A DNA stretch of 19,334 nucleotides, from positions 1-19,334 of the forward strand of contig DATLEZ010000046.1 in assembly GCA_035525055.1 (NCBI GenBank), given 5' to 3'. The notes beneath the pieces are model-generated. The model did not search any database, was not told the origin of the DNA, and worked only from the letters and a program-made list of their open reading frames with translations. The position numbers were made by a program, and so were the translations under genes. Shown here piece by piece: positions 7,390-13,502 of this stretch (position 1 is the first letter of the stretch; every line of letters starts with the position of its first letter). Origin of the DNA: DATEEG01 sp035525055. GTDB lineage: Bacteria; Actinomycetota; Acidimicrobiia; Spongiisociales; ZC4RG35.

Positions 7390-8479
7390 CGATCCCGGTT
7401 TCGCGGGGTTCTTGCATCGACACACGAAGGAGATTGGCCCTGGTGAGGCGTTTACCCCACCGATAACCCTGGCTTCGGTGTTTGCCCTTCCCGACGGGAT
7501 CGAAGGCGACCACCAGTACGGGCGATGGTCCAATCCGACCTGGTCGGCCCTCGAGAACGCCCTCGAGGTCCTCGAGAGGGCGCCGAGTGTTGCGTTCCCC
7601 TCCGGAATGGCCGCCACCGCCTCGGTCCTCTACACGACGCTCAGACCGGGAGACAGAGTCCTCATCCCATCGGACGCGTACTACACGACCCGGCTCTTCG
7701 CCGAGCGTTACCTAGCTCCCTTCGGAGTCCTGGTCGAGACGCTCCCGACCTTGCTCCTCGACAACCACGACCTGGCAGGACTCAAACTGGTCTGGGTCGA
7801 GACGCCGTCCAATCCTCGCCTAGATCTGGTCGACATCGAGAAGGTGGCGAGGAGGGCTGCGGCGGCCGGAGCAGTCCTCGTGGCCGACAACACAACCATG
7901 ACCCCTCTCGGCCAGCGCCCCCTGGACCTCGGGGCCGACTTCGTCGTGTCATCGGACACCAAGGCCATGAACGGCCACTCCGACGTCGTCTCGGGGCACG
8001 TGGCTAGCCGCCGCCCCGAACTGGTCGATGAGATCCGGGAGTGGCGCAACTTGGCCGGAGCGATTCCCGGTCCGTTTGAGGCGTGGTTGGTGCACCGGGG
8101 TTTGGACACGCTCGAGATTCGCCTCGCGAGAATGTGCCATAACGCCGCGATCGTGGCCGAACATCTCGCCAAGAGCCCGGCCGTTGTGAGCGTTCGTTAC
8201 CCGGGACTAGCCGATCATCCCCAGCACGAGTTGGCCAAGCAACAAATGACCGGGTTTGGTTCGGTGGTGGCGGTGACATTCTCCGGCGAATCGACAGCTG
8301 AGCGCTTCATCGCGGAGTGCCCGTTCATCCGCCCTACAACCAGTTTCGGTGGCGTTCACACCTCGGCCGAGAGACGGGCTCGTTGGGGCGAAGACGTGCC
8401 TGAGGGTTTCGTTCGCCTTTCCCTCGGAACCGAACCCACCGACGAACTGGTCGCAGGGATCGAGCAAGCGCTCGGTTAG
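7355..8479 (+). CDS. Cystathionine gamma-lyase/synthase family PLP enzyme
   Basis: 374 aa from the ATG at 7355. It is a Cys/Met-metabolism fold-type I enzyme. YGRWSNPT (residues 55-62) matches the family YxRxxNPT, SGMAA (83-87) is the phosphate-binding region, VETPSNP (148-154) and VADNTT (176-181) hold PLP-ring contacts, and SSDTKAMNGHSDVVSGH contains the Schiff-base Lys203. The C-terminus has TSFGGVHTS and VRLSLGTE. Such enzymes make or cleave cystathionine or eliminate sulfur from Cys/Met derivatives; the exact substrate cannot be read from the sequence. In-frame ATGs at 7313 and 7376 are alternative starts; 7355 is favoured by TAGAGT 7 nt upstream. It diverges from udk and converges on the DUF4388 gene. 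Confidence 0.88.
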   Translation: MPLDSEQMPLNSDPGFAGFLHRHTKEIGPGEAFTPPITLASVFALPDGIEGDHQYGRWSNPTWSALENALEVLERAPSVAFPSGMAATASVLYTTLRPGDRVLIPSDAYYTTRLFAERYLAPFGVLVETLPTLLLDNHDLAGLKLVWVETPSNPRLDLVDIEKVARRAAAAGAVLVADNTTMTPLGQRPLDLGADFVVSSDTKAMNGHSDVVSGHVASRRPELVDEIREWRNLAGAIPGPFEAWLVHRGLDTLEIRLARMCHNAAIVAEHLAKSPAVVSVRYPGLADHPQHELAKQQMTGFGSVVAVTFSGESTAERFIAECPFIRPTTSFGGVHTSAERRARWGEDVPEGFVRLSLGTEPTDELVAGIEQALG

Positions 8480-8519
8480 GCAGCGATCAGATCGCCAAAT
8501 CAGATCAGCCGTTGCCTAA
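8476..8519. terminator. Hairpin between convergent PLP lyase and DUF4388 genes
   Basis: Positions 8476-8485 pair with 8510-8519: a 10-bp stem with one G-T wobble around a loop that has its own palindromic element (gcgatc-a-gatcgc, 8482-8494). It overlaps the lyase stop codon and abuts the DUF4388 stop codon, as expected of a bidirectional terminator. There is no T-run. Confidence 0.4.
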
Positions 8520-9332
8520 TCAGCCGTTATTGGTGCGAAGCCGGCGCATGTCGTCGAGGACACCTGATACGAGGGTGGTCTCGGCGGAAGCATGGACACC
8601 CTTCAGGTGTCGCCTGGCGTCGGGCTCGGCCGGTACTTCTTCATCAGGCCGCGTCGGGATGTCGGTCGAAAGATCGACTTCGCCCTCGGCCGGATGATCT
8701 CCCAGCCATTCAAGAACCGGGAACTCCTCGGCGGGGGTCGGGATCTTTTCAACCGGAGGCGGTGGGGCCAAGTCGACCTCGAATGCCGTGTCCTTCACAG
8801 TGAGACCGCGGGACAGCAAGGTGTTGACCACTTGAAAGGCGCGGGTGCGTCCCATGGTGCGCTCCAGCGAGGCAAGGCTGAAGGCCGGGACAAGGGCGAC
8901 GAGCGTGACCCAGTCCTCGGCATGAAGCGTGACCGGTGAAGGCACGTCGGCGCTGAGGACGAGGGGTGAGTTCTCCTCGACACCCAGGGCGCGGATCTCG
9001 CTTTCGATCAGCCGCAGGTGCTCGACCTCGGCCATGACCTCGGTCACTTCCCACGACGGGGAGTTGGGGTCGAACTCGGGGGAAGCTACGAAGAACGAAC
9101 CCTCCGTCGGCCCGGTCAGGACGAATAGTGCGTCGATGGTCGATCGACGAAGCTGGTCGGGTTCCATGGGGGGCCGCTGACCCGCCAGAGTGGCGCCCGC
9201 CAGCTTGCCCTCATTGAAGTGGATCACGCCAGCCCGGGTGCCTTCGATACGAAGGGCAGCAGTCTTTCCGGTGACCCGCATCATCTGCAGGAGGTCAGCC
9301 ACCGACCAGTTGCTTAAGTTCCCGGACAGCAT
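8520..9332 (-). CDS. DUF4388 domain protein
   Basis: 270 aa. The first ~100 residues (LSGNLSNWSVADLLQMMRVT, then KTAALRIEG, GVIHFNEGKLAGATL) match DUF4388, also called PATAN, a domain common in bacterial signalling and gliding/type IV pilus-linked proteins. Residues ~105-190 form a second, helical region. The C-terminal ~80 residues are Pro/Glu/Asp-rich and probably disordered. The second of two adjacent ATGs (9332) has GAGG 6 nt upstream; ATG 9335 is the alternative. The gene follows the HhH-GPD gene by only 8 bp, so the two are co-transcribed. No catalytic motif was seen; the role is unknown, possibly a regulatory adaptor. Confidence 0.75.
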   Translation of the reverse strand: MLSGNLSNWSVADLLQMMRVTGKTAALRIEGTRAGVIHFNEGKLAGATLAGQRPPMEPDQLRRSTIDALFVLTGPTEGSFFVASPEFDPNSPSWEVTEVMAEVEHLRLIESEIRALGVEENSPLVLSADVPSPVTLHAEDWVTLVALVPAFSLASLERTMGRTRAFQVVNTLLSRGLTVKDTAFEVDLAPPPPVEKIPTPAEEFPVLEWLGDHPAEGEVDLSTDIPTRPDEEVPAEPDARRHLKGVHASAETTLVSGVLDDMRRLRTNNG

Positions 9333-9340
9333 CATCTGCC

Positions 9341-9994
9341 TCAGACCCCTTCCTCAGGATTCGCCTGTTTATCGGCCTTGAAACCACCAGAGTTGAGACT
9401 TTCAGCCCTTTTTCGAGGCTTTGATCTGGGCGGGGGCCCCGGTGCCCTTCCGCTTTTCATCTCCCTTTTTTGCTCGCGAAGGGTGAACACGTCCTCCCAC
9501 TGGCCGACGTCGGCGATGGATGGCCAATCAGCGGCCACGGTTTCCCATCCAACCGGGCCGACCTCCAGCCGTTTCCCCAGGACCCCAACGAAGATCCTGG
9601 CCTTGGCATCCCCGAAACCCGGGAGTTCCCGGAGACGTTTGTAGAGGTCCTCCCCGGTGGAGGCGGTGGTCCAGAGGCGGGACGTGTCGCCGTCGTAGTG
9701 GGTGACGATGTACCCGGCCAATTCGTGGGTCCGTTTGGCAAAGGCTCCGGGAAAACGATGAATGGCCGGCGGCCCCTTGAACAGAGGGTCGAGATCGGCC
9801 GGATCCATCCTTGCGATCCGGGCCGGATCGAGGGGCTCACCCAGACGCTGCTGCAGAAGGAAGGGGCCGTAGAAAGCGCGCTCCATTCGGAACTGCTGAT
9901 CAAGGAGCATTCCCATGAGCAGGGCAAAGGGGTTCGCGGCTAGCAACCGATCAGCCACCGGGTCACCGGTCCACGGCAACGACTCCACTCCCAT
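9341..9994 (-). CDS. HhH-GPD family base-excision-repair-like protein (actinobacterial small type)
   Basis: 217 aa. The start region WTGDPVADRLLAANPFALLMGMLLDQQ and the helix-hairpin-helix LRELPGFGDAKARIFVGVLGKRL match the uncharacterised HhH-GPD family found in actinobacteria (TIGR03252, by recollection). The HhH binds DNA in glycosylases such as Nth/AlkA, but I see neither a catalytic Lys nor the usual GPD aspartate context after the hairpin, so glycosylase activity is uncertain. The C-terminus is basic (KREMKSGRAP, RSKPRKR). The ATG at 9994 is supported by TAGGTT 7 nt upstream and by the normal family N-terminus. The longer open frame to 10237 would overlap the divergent DinB-like gene. 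Co-transcribed with the DUF4388 gene. Confidence 0.82.
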   Translation of the reverse strand: MGVESLPWTGDPVADRLLAANPFALLMGMLLDQQFRMERAFYGPFLLQQRLGEPLDPARIARMDPADLDPLFKGPPAIHRFPGAFAKRTHELAGYIVTHYDGDTSRLWTTASTGEDLYKRLRELPGFGDAKARIFVGVLGKRLEVGPVGWETVAADWPSIADVGQWEDVFTLREQKREMKSGRAPGPPPRSKPRKRAESLNSGGFKADKQANPEEGV

Positions 9995-10001
9995 CGGCCA
10001 A

Positions 10002-10007
10002 AACCTA
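10002..10007 (-). promoter_or_regulatory. Candidate -10 box (TAGGTT) of HhH-GPD/DUF4388 operon
   Basis: TAGGTT followed by 7 nt and the ATG at 9994; no Shine-Dalgarno. Confidence 0.45.
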
Positions 10008-10070
10008 GTGACGTCGAGATCGAGATGTGTTGTCGCGGACACCGCATCGGTCCCTGAAAGCCTGACGCGC

Positions 10071-10076
10071 CATACT
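10071..10076 (+). promoter_or_regulatory. Candidate -10 box (CATACT) of the DinB-like gene
   Basis: CATACT, 8 nt, then the ATG at 10085. It keeps the most conserved A2 and T6 of a -10 box; no Shine-Dalgarno is present. Confidence 0.4.
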
Positions 10077-10084
10077 GCTGTCGC

Positions 10085-10603
10085 ATGAGCGCGGCTGACA
10101 CCTCGATCGACCAGTTCTACGAGGGCTGGCAGACCTACAACGAGCGGATTGTCGAGGTTGTCCGGGGTCTTTCGGCCGAACAACTGCAGGTGCGGCCCGG
10201 TCCAGAGCGGTGGCCGATGTGGGCGACCGTGGGGCACACCGCCGGGGCGCGTGTGTATTGGCTCTGCGGCGTTTTCGGGGAGCCCGGAGCAGAGGCAACG
10301 CCGTTTACGGATCCGCTGAGCGGTCTCGGATGGGAAGATGACCTCGATACACCTCGGACAGCCACCGAGCTCACCGAGGCGCTCACAACGACCTGGCAGG
10401 TCATTGCCGACTGCTTACAGCGGTGGACGCCGGCCTTCCTATTCGAGCAGTTCGGTCCGCTGGCCGACAAGAAAACGCAGGTCCACACGCGCCAGGCAGT
10501 GTTGATGCGCCTCATCAGCCACGACTCCTACCACATTGGCGAGTTGTCTCAGACGCTTGGCATCAATGGCATGCCGCAGATCGACCTCTGGCGTGCCGAC
10601 TGA
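10085..10603 (+). CDS. DinB-like (DinB/YfiT) metal-binding protein
   Basis: 172 aa, a four-helix-bundle protein of the DinB superfamily. His51 (TVGHTAGARVYW), His146 and His150 (SHDSYHIGELSQTLG) fit the three-histidine metal site of the family. WPMW near residue 43 and the C-terminal helix with HIGELSQ are typical. Members include thiol-dependent transferases (mycothiol or bacillithiol S-transferases) and many proteins of unknown function; the substrate cannot be assigned. The start lies 8 nt downstream of CATACT with no Shine-Dalgarno. The last codons and stop are tandemly duplicated just downstream (19-bp period), outside the gene. Confidence 0.85.
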   Translation: MSAADTSIDQFYEGWQTYNERIVEVVRGLSAEQLQVRPGPERWPMWATVGHTAGARVYWLCGVFGEPGAEATPFTDPLSGLGWEDDLDTPRTATELTEALTTTWQVIADCLQRWTPAFLFEQFGPLADKKTQVHTRQAVLMRLISHDSYHIGELSQTLGINGMPQIDLWRAD

Positions 10604-10630
10604 TCGTATTTAGGCCGACTGATCGTCTTT
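10595..10630 (+). repeat. 19-bp tandem duplication across the DinB-like stop codon
   Basis: gccgactgatcgtattt (10595-10611) recurs as gccgactgatcgtcttt (10614-10630), one mismatch in 17. The first copy carries the final Ala-Asp codons and TGA. Confidence 0.75.
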
Positions 10631-10717
10631 GGGCGCCCCGAGGACGGGTGGACGCGCGGGAGGCGGCCGACAAGCACCTCGGATCAAGGACGGGGACCTC
10701 GGATCAAGAAGTTCGAT
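10631..10717. other. Gene-poor stretch with short direct repeat
   Basis: This is part of the 10604-11160 stretch without a conserved gene. Here acctcggatcaag occurs twice (10676-10688 and 10696-10708, 20-bp period). No terminator or RNA gene was recognised. Confidence 0.5.
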
Positions 10718-10804
10718 TCAGGTCAACGACCGAATAAGGACCCAAACGATCAGGGCGCCGACAGGCAGGAGGTCGAGCGGTATCCGGCTGGATCGGTTCT
10801 TCAT
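10718..10804 (-). CDS. Candidate 28-aa mini membrane protein (second of a tandem pair)
   Basis: MKNRSSRIPLDLLPVGALIV continues with WVLIRSLT and a TGA. A basic N-terminus is followed by one hydrophobic segment long enough to span the membrane. Its C-terminal half resembles that of the neighbour at 10855-10959 (PVxxLxxWVL...IRS), although the two lie in different reading frames, which supports both being coding. There is no clear Shine-Dalgarno before the ATG, so confidence is lower than for the neighbour. It lies 50 bp downstream of it on the same strand. Function is unknown. Confidence 0.35.
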   Translation of the reverse strand: MKNRSSRIPLDLLPVGALIVWVLIRSLT

Positions 10805-10854
10805 GTTGAACCAGAGCGCCGCCGGGGTGGCTTGATACCGGTTCGGAAGCGGAT

Positions 10855-10959
10855 CTAGACCGAGCGGATGACGACCGTCAACACCCAGATGGCCAGGAGC
10901 ACCACGGGTGCAGTCTGGAGGATGCTGATGGCGTTGAAAGAGCGAGGGTGTCTGTTCAT
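10855..10959 (-). CDS. Candidate 34-aa mini membrane protein
   Basis: The frame starts MNRHPRSFNAISILQTAPVV and continues through LLAIWVLTVVIRSV to a TAG. A basic N-terminal segment, one predicted transmembrane helix (about residues 11-31) and a terminal Arg resemble small single-pass proteins. The ATG has AAAGGA about 7 nt upstream. Codon third positions are mostly G/C, as in the neighbouring genes. A related 28-aa frame follows. No family was recognised; these could be membrane-associated regulators or subunits, or a chance ORF pair. Confidence 0.5.
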   Translation of the reverse strand: MNRHPRSFNAISILQTAPVVLLAIWVLTVVIRSV

Positions 10960-11048
10960 CGTGCTGTCCTTTGGACGTACCGACGAGGGTCACGGTTTCA
11001 TCGGCAGCCCGTTTCCCGAGAAAAGGGGTCTTTGGGCCTACGCCTAGT

Positions 11049-11127
11049 CTGTCTTTCGCGAGGCATGTCTTCATCTGTCCTTTCGCGAGGCGTGTCTTCC
11101 TCTGCCTTTCGCGAGGCGTGTCTTCTG
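11049..11127. repeat. 26-27 bp tandem repeat, 3 copies, upstream of the carboxylase beta gene
   Basis: Copies lie at 11049-11074, 11075-11101 and 11102-11127, sharing the core tttcgcgaggcrtgtcttc with one variable base. The array ends 20 bp before the candidate -10 box of the carboxylase gene, the usual position for operator sites. It could be a regulator-binding array or a noncoding expansion. Confidence 0.85.
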
Positions 11128-11146
11128 GGCGAGCCTTGCCTCTCAC

Positions 11147-11152
11147 TACCCT
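11147..11152 (+). promoter_or_regulatory. Candidate -10 box (TACCCT) of the carboxylase beta gene
   Basis: TACCCT, 8 nt, then the ATG at 11161. The local sequence ctaccctc closely resembles ctactctc at the carboxylase alpha start, with the same 8-nt spacing. Confidence 0.45.
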
Positions 11153-11160
11153 CCCGGGCG

Positions 11161-12759
11161 ATGCAGGTCCTGCCCACCAAGGTCGATCGCGCCGACGAAG
11201 ACTTCGCGTCCAACCGCCGGGTCATGCTCGACAAGCTGGCCGAGTTCGAACAGCTCCAAGCTCAGGCCCGATTGGGAGGCGGCCAGAAGTACATCGATCG
11301 CCATCGGGCCCGGGGCAAGCTCCTGGTGAGGGAGCGGATCGAGTTGTTGGCCGACCGCGACACCCCCTTCCTCGAGTTGTCAACGCTGGCCGCCTGGGGA
11401 TCCGACAAGAACCTTGGCGCCAACGCCGTCACGGGAATCGGAATCGTCTCCGGAGTCGAGTGCGTCATCTCGGCCAACGATCCGACGAGTCAGGCCGGTT
11501 CCTCCAACCGCTACAGCCTGGCCAAGACTCTCCGAGCCCAGGACATCGCCATGGAGAATCGCCTGCCGCTGATCAACCTGGTTGAGTCGGGCGGAGCCGA
11601 CCTGCCCGATCAGGCCGAGGTGTTCATCACCGGGGGCAAGTGGTTTCGCAACCTCACCTGGATGTCGCGCATGGGAATCCCGACGATTGCCCTGGTCTTC
11701 GGCAACTCGACGGCTGGCGGCGCCTATGTCCCGGCGATGTGCGACTACTCGGTGATGGTCAAGGAACGCGCCAAGGTGTTTCTGGGAGGCCCACCCCTGG
11801 TCAAGATGGCGACCGGGGAGGAGTCGACCGACGAAGAACTTGGTGGGGCTGAAATGCACTCCCGCGTATCCGGGCTCTCCGACTACTTCGCCCAGGACGA
11901 ACACGACGCCCTTCGGATCGGGCGGGAAATCGTCTCGCACCTGAACTGGCGCAAGCTCGGGTTCGGGCCGACCCGTCCTACCGATCCACCGATCCACGAC
12001 CCCGAGGATCTGCTTGGCATCATTCCCCAGGATCTCCGGATTCCCTTCGATATGCGGGAAGTTCTGGGGCGGATCGTCGATGGTTCGAGGTTCGAGGAGT
12101 ACAAGGCCCTCTACGGAACGTCGCTGGTGGTGGGGTGGGCGTCGGTGCATGGATATGCGATCGGAGTGATTGCCAATCAACAAGGAGTGATCTTCTCGGA
12201 GGAAGCCCAGAAGGCCACTGAATTCATCCAACTCTGCAATCGCTACGACACCCCGCTGCTCTTCATCCACAACACCACCGGCTACATGGTGGGCAAGTCA
12301 TACGAGCAACGGGGGATCATCAAAGACGGCGCCAAGATGATCAATGCAGTTGCCAATTCCACAGTGCCACACATTGCTCTGATGGCGGGGGTGTCATACG
12401 GGGCGGGTAACTACGGCATGTCCGGCAAGTCCTACAACCCGCGTTTCGTCTTCGGATGGCCCAACCACAAGGTTGCAGTGATGGGGCCTAAGCAATTGGC
12501 CGGGGTGATGTCAATCATCGCCCGCCAGGCCGCCGAGGAACAAGGTCGGGAGTTCGACGTCGAGACCGACGAGCAGCGGCGGGCATTGATCGAGTCCCAG
12601 ATCGGATATGAGGAGCAGGCCTACTTCTCGACTGGTCGAATCCGTGACGACGGTCTCTGCGACCCTCGTGACACGAGAACGGTGCTGGGCATCGCCCTGT
12701 CGGCGGTCCATTCCAACGAGGTAAAAGGCACGGCGGAGTTCGGCGTATTCAGGATGTGA
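11161..12759 (+). CDS. Acyl-CoA carboxylase carboxyltransferase (beta) subunit, methylcrotonyl-CoA-carboxylase-like
   Basis: 532 aa, the usual length for this family. VESGGADLPDQ (near 141), VFGNSTAGGAYVPAMCDY (near 179), FLGGPPLVKMATGE, EELGGAEMHSRVSGLSDYF, LLFIHNTTGYMVG (near 365) and SYGAGNYGMSGKSYNPRF (near 412) are the two crotonase-fold halves with their oxyanion-hole glycines. MVGKSYEQRGIIKDGAKM is closer to methylcrotonyl-/geranyl-type than to propionyl-type beta subunits. It transfers carboxyl from carboxybiotin to an acyl-CoA, probably in leucine degradation. The partner alpha subunit is at 17218. The frame is open upstream to 10948, but family start and promoter place the start at 11161. 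The biotin enzyme's exact acyl-CoA substrate is inferred. Confidence 0.92.
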   Translation: MQVLPTKVDRADEDFASNRRVMLDKLAEFEQLQAQARLGGGQKYIDRHRARGKLLVRERIELLADRDTPFLELSTLAAWGSDKNLGANAVTGIGIVSGVECVISANDPTSQAGSSNRYSLAKTLRAQDIAMENRLPLINLVESGGADLPDQAEVFITGGKWFRNLTWMSRMGIPTIALVFGNSTAGGAYVPAMCDYSVMVKERAKVFLGGPPLVKMATGEESTDEELGGAEMHSRVSGLSDYFAQDEHDALRIGREIVSHLNWRKLGFGPTRPTDPPIHDPEDLLGIIPQDLRIPFDMREVLGRIVDGSRFEEYKALYGTSLVVGWASVHGYAIGVIANQQGVIFSEEAQKATEFIQLCNRYDTPLLFIHNTTGYMVGKSYEQRGIIKDGAKMINAVANSTVPHIALMAGVSYGAGNYGMSGKSYNPRFVFGWPNHKVAVMGPKQLAGVMSIIARQAAEEQGREFDVETDEQRRALIESQIGYEEQAYFSTGRIRDDGLCDPRDTRTVLGIALSAVHSNEVKGTAEFGVFRM

Positions 12760-12766
12760 GGGAAGA

Positions 12767-12799
12767 GCGTGGTGCGTGGTGCGTGGTGCTTGGTGCGTG
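12767..12799. repeat. 7-bp tandem repeat, gcgtggt x 4.7
   Basis: Units start at 12767, 12774, 12781, 12788 (one change, gcttggt) and 12795 (partial). The array begins 8 bp after the carboxylase beta stop and stands in the gap between convergent genes. Confidence 0.85.
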
Positions 12800-12812
12800 C
12801 AGATATCTCTCT

Positions 12813-12837
12813 CAGACGCCAGACGCCAGACGCCAGA
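12813..12837. repeat. 7-bp tandem repeat, cagacgc x 3.6
   Basis: Perfect units start at 12813, 12820 and 12827, with a partial at 12834. It lies 13 bp from an unrelated 7-bp array and matches the shorter heptamer run at 3068-3083. Confidence 0.85.
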
Positions 12838-12850
12838 ACTTCAAACCTCG

Positions 12851-12883
12851 GACCTCTATCGGCCGATTGATAGGCCGGAGGTC
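12851..12883. terminator. Hairpin at the 3' end of the thioredoxin-fold gene
   Basis: Positions 12851-12864 pair with 12873-12883: an 11-bp stem with a 3-nt bulge and 8-nt loop. It spans the stop codon of the minus-strand gene and faces the convergent carboxylase gene. No T-run follows, so it is a candidate only. Confidence 0.4.
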
Positions 12884-13431
12884 TCGGACTTCCACTTGAT
12901 CGAGCAGCCCCTGGAGGCCAACTGATCGTCGGAAGGTGCCTTGCCTTCCAGCACCGAATCGACTGCGGCCCGGAGGCTCTCACCCGTGACCGCGATTTCG
13001 GTGCCTGGTCGGGCGTCGTCGAACTGGCCCCGATAAGCAAGCCGGCCGTCGGCCGCGAATAAGAAGAAGTCGGGTGTGCACGCTGCGGTGAAGGCCCTCG
13101 CCACCTTCTGGGTCTCGTCGTACAAGACCGGGAACGTGTAGCCGACCTCGTCGGCCACCAGTGCCTGGTTCTCGGGACGGTCATCGGGGTGGCTCCCGGC
13201 ATCGTTGGAAGCAATCCCCACCACAGCCAGGTCAGAGCCGGCGTAGTCACGACCAAACTCGGCCAGGCCGGCCTGAATGTGCTTGACGTAAGGGCAGTGG
13301 ACACAGAGGAACACCACCAGCAGCGGACGCCCGGCGAAGTCCTCCGATCCCACCGTTGCGGCCGTTCGCACATCCGGAAGTTTGAATTCGGGGAGCACGG
13401 TCCCCAGCGCCAGCATGGTCGACGAAGCCAC
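12856..13431 (-). CDS. Thioredoxin-fold redoxin with CVHC motif
   Basis: 191 aa. It is an AhpC/TSA-Redoxin superfamily protein of the stand-alone type with FLCVHCPYVKHI (Cys43 and Cys46, a CxxC redox pair), GIASNDAG..PDD, FPVLYDETQKVARAF, and the characteristic near-terminal GCSIKWK. Homologues are usually annotated as thioredoxin family proteins; it probably acts as a cytoplasmic thiol oxidoreductase or peroxiredoxin-like enzyme with unknown partner. The start is a GTG at 13431: AAGGAGG lies 6 nt upstream and TAAGAT about 24 nt upstream, so unlike most neighbours this gene has a leader and a strong ribosome-binding site. An ATG six codons in is the alternative. It diverges from the SLH-repeat gene by 71 bp. 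Confidence 0.86.
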   Translation of the reverse strand: MASSTMLALGTVLPEFKLPDVRTAATVGSEDFAGRPLLVVFLCVHCPYVKHIQAGLAEFGRDYAGSDLAVVGIASNDAGSHPDDRPENQALVADEVGYTFPVLYDETQKVARAFTAACTPDFFLFAADGRLAYRGQFDDARPGTEIAVTGESLRAAVDSVLEGKAPSDDQLASRGCSIKWKSETSGLSIGR

Positions 13432-13437
13432 CTGCCA

Positions 13438-13444
13438 CCTCCTT
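13438..13444 (-). promoter_or_regulatory. Ribosome-binding site AAGGAGG of the thioredoxin-fold gene
   Basis: A near-perfect Shine-Dalgarno 6 nt before the GTG at 13431. It decides the GTG over the downstream ATG. Confidence 0.7.
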
Positions 13445-13502
13445 GCTGCTTTCGATCTTACGAGCCGTCAAGGTCAAGCAATTCGGCGCCGATCATGTCT
13501 CG

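Noticed and set aside
9995..10237. N-terminal extension of the HhH-GPD gene.
   Set aside because: It overlaps the divergent DinB-like gene, has no family resemblance, and a better start with TAGGTT 7 nt upstream exists at 9994.
10718..11146. Minus-strand 142-aa open frame spanning the repeat array and the small ORFs.
   Set aside because: Its N-terminal part translates the tandem repeat and resembles no protein. Only the terminal 28-aa segment (10718-10804) has a plausible separate start.
10948..11160. Upstream in-frame extension of the carboxylase beta gene.
   Set aside because: It translates the 26-27 bp repeats and lacks family similarity; the recognised N-terminus and promoter geometry start at 11161.
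12767..12837. CRISPR-like array.
   Set aside because: Seven-bp units without spacers are too short and too regular; they are simple tandem repeats.
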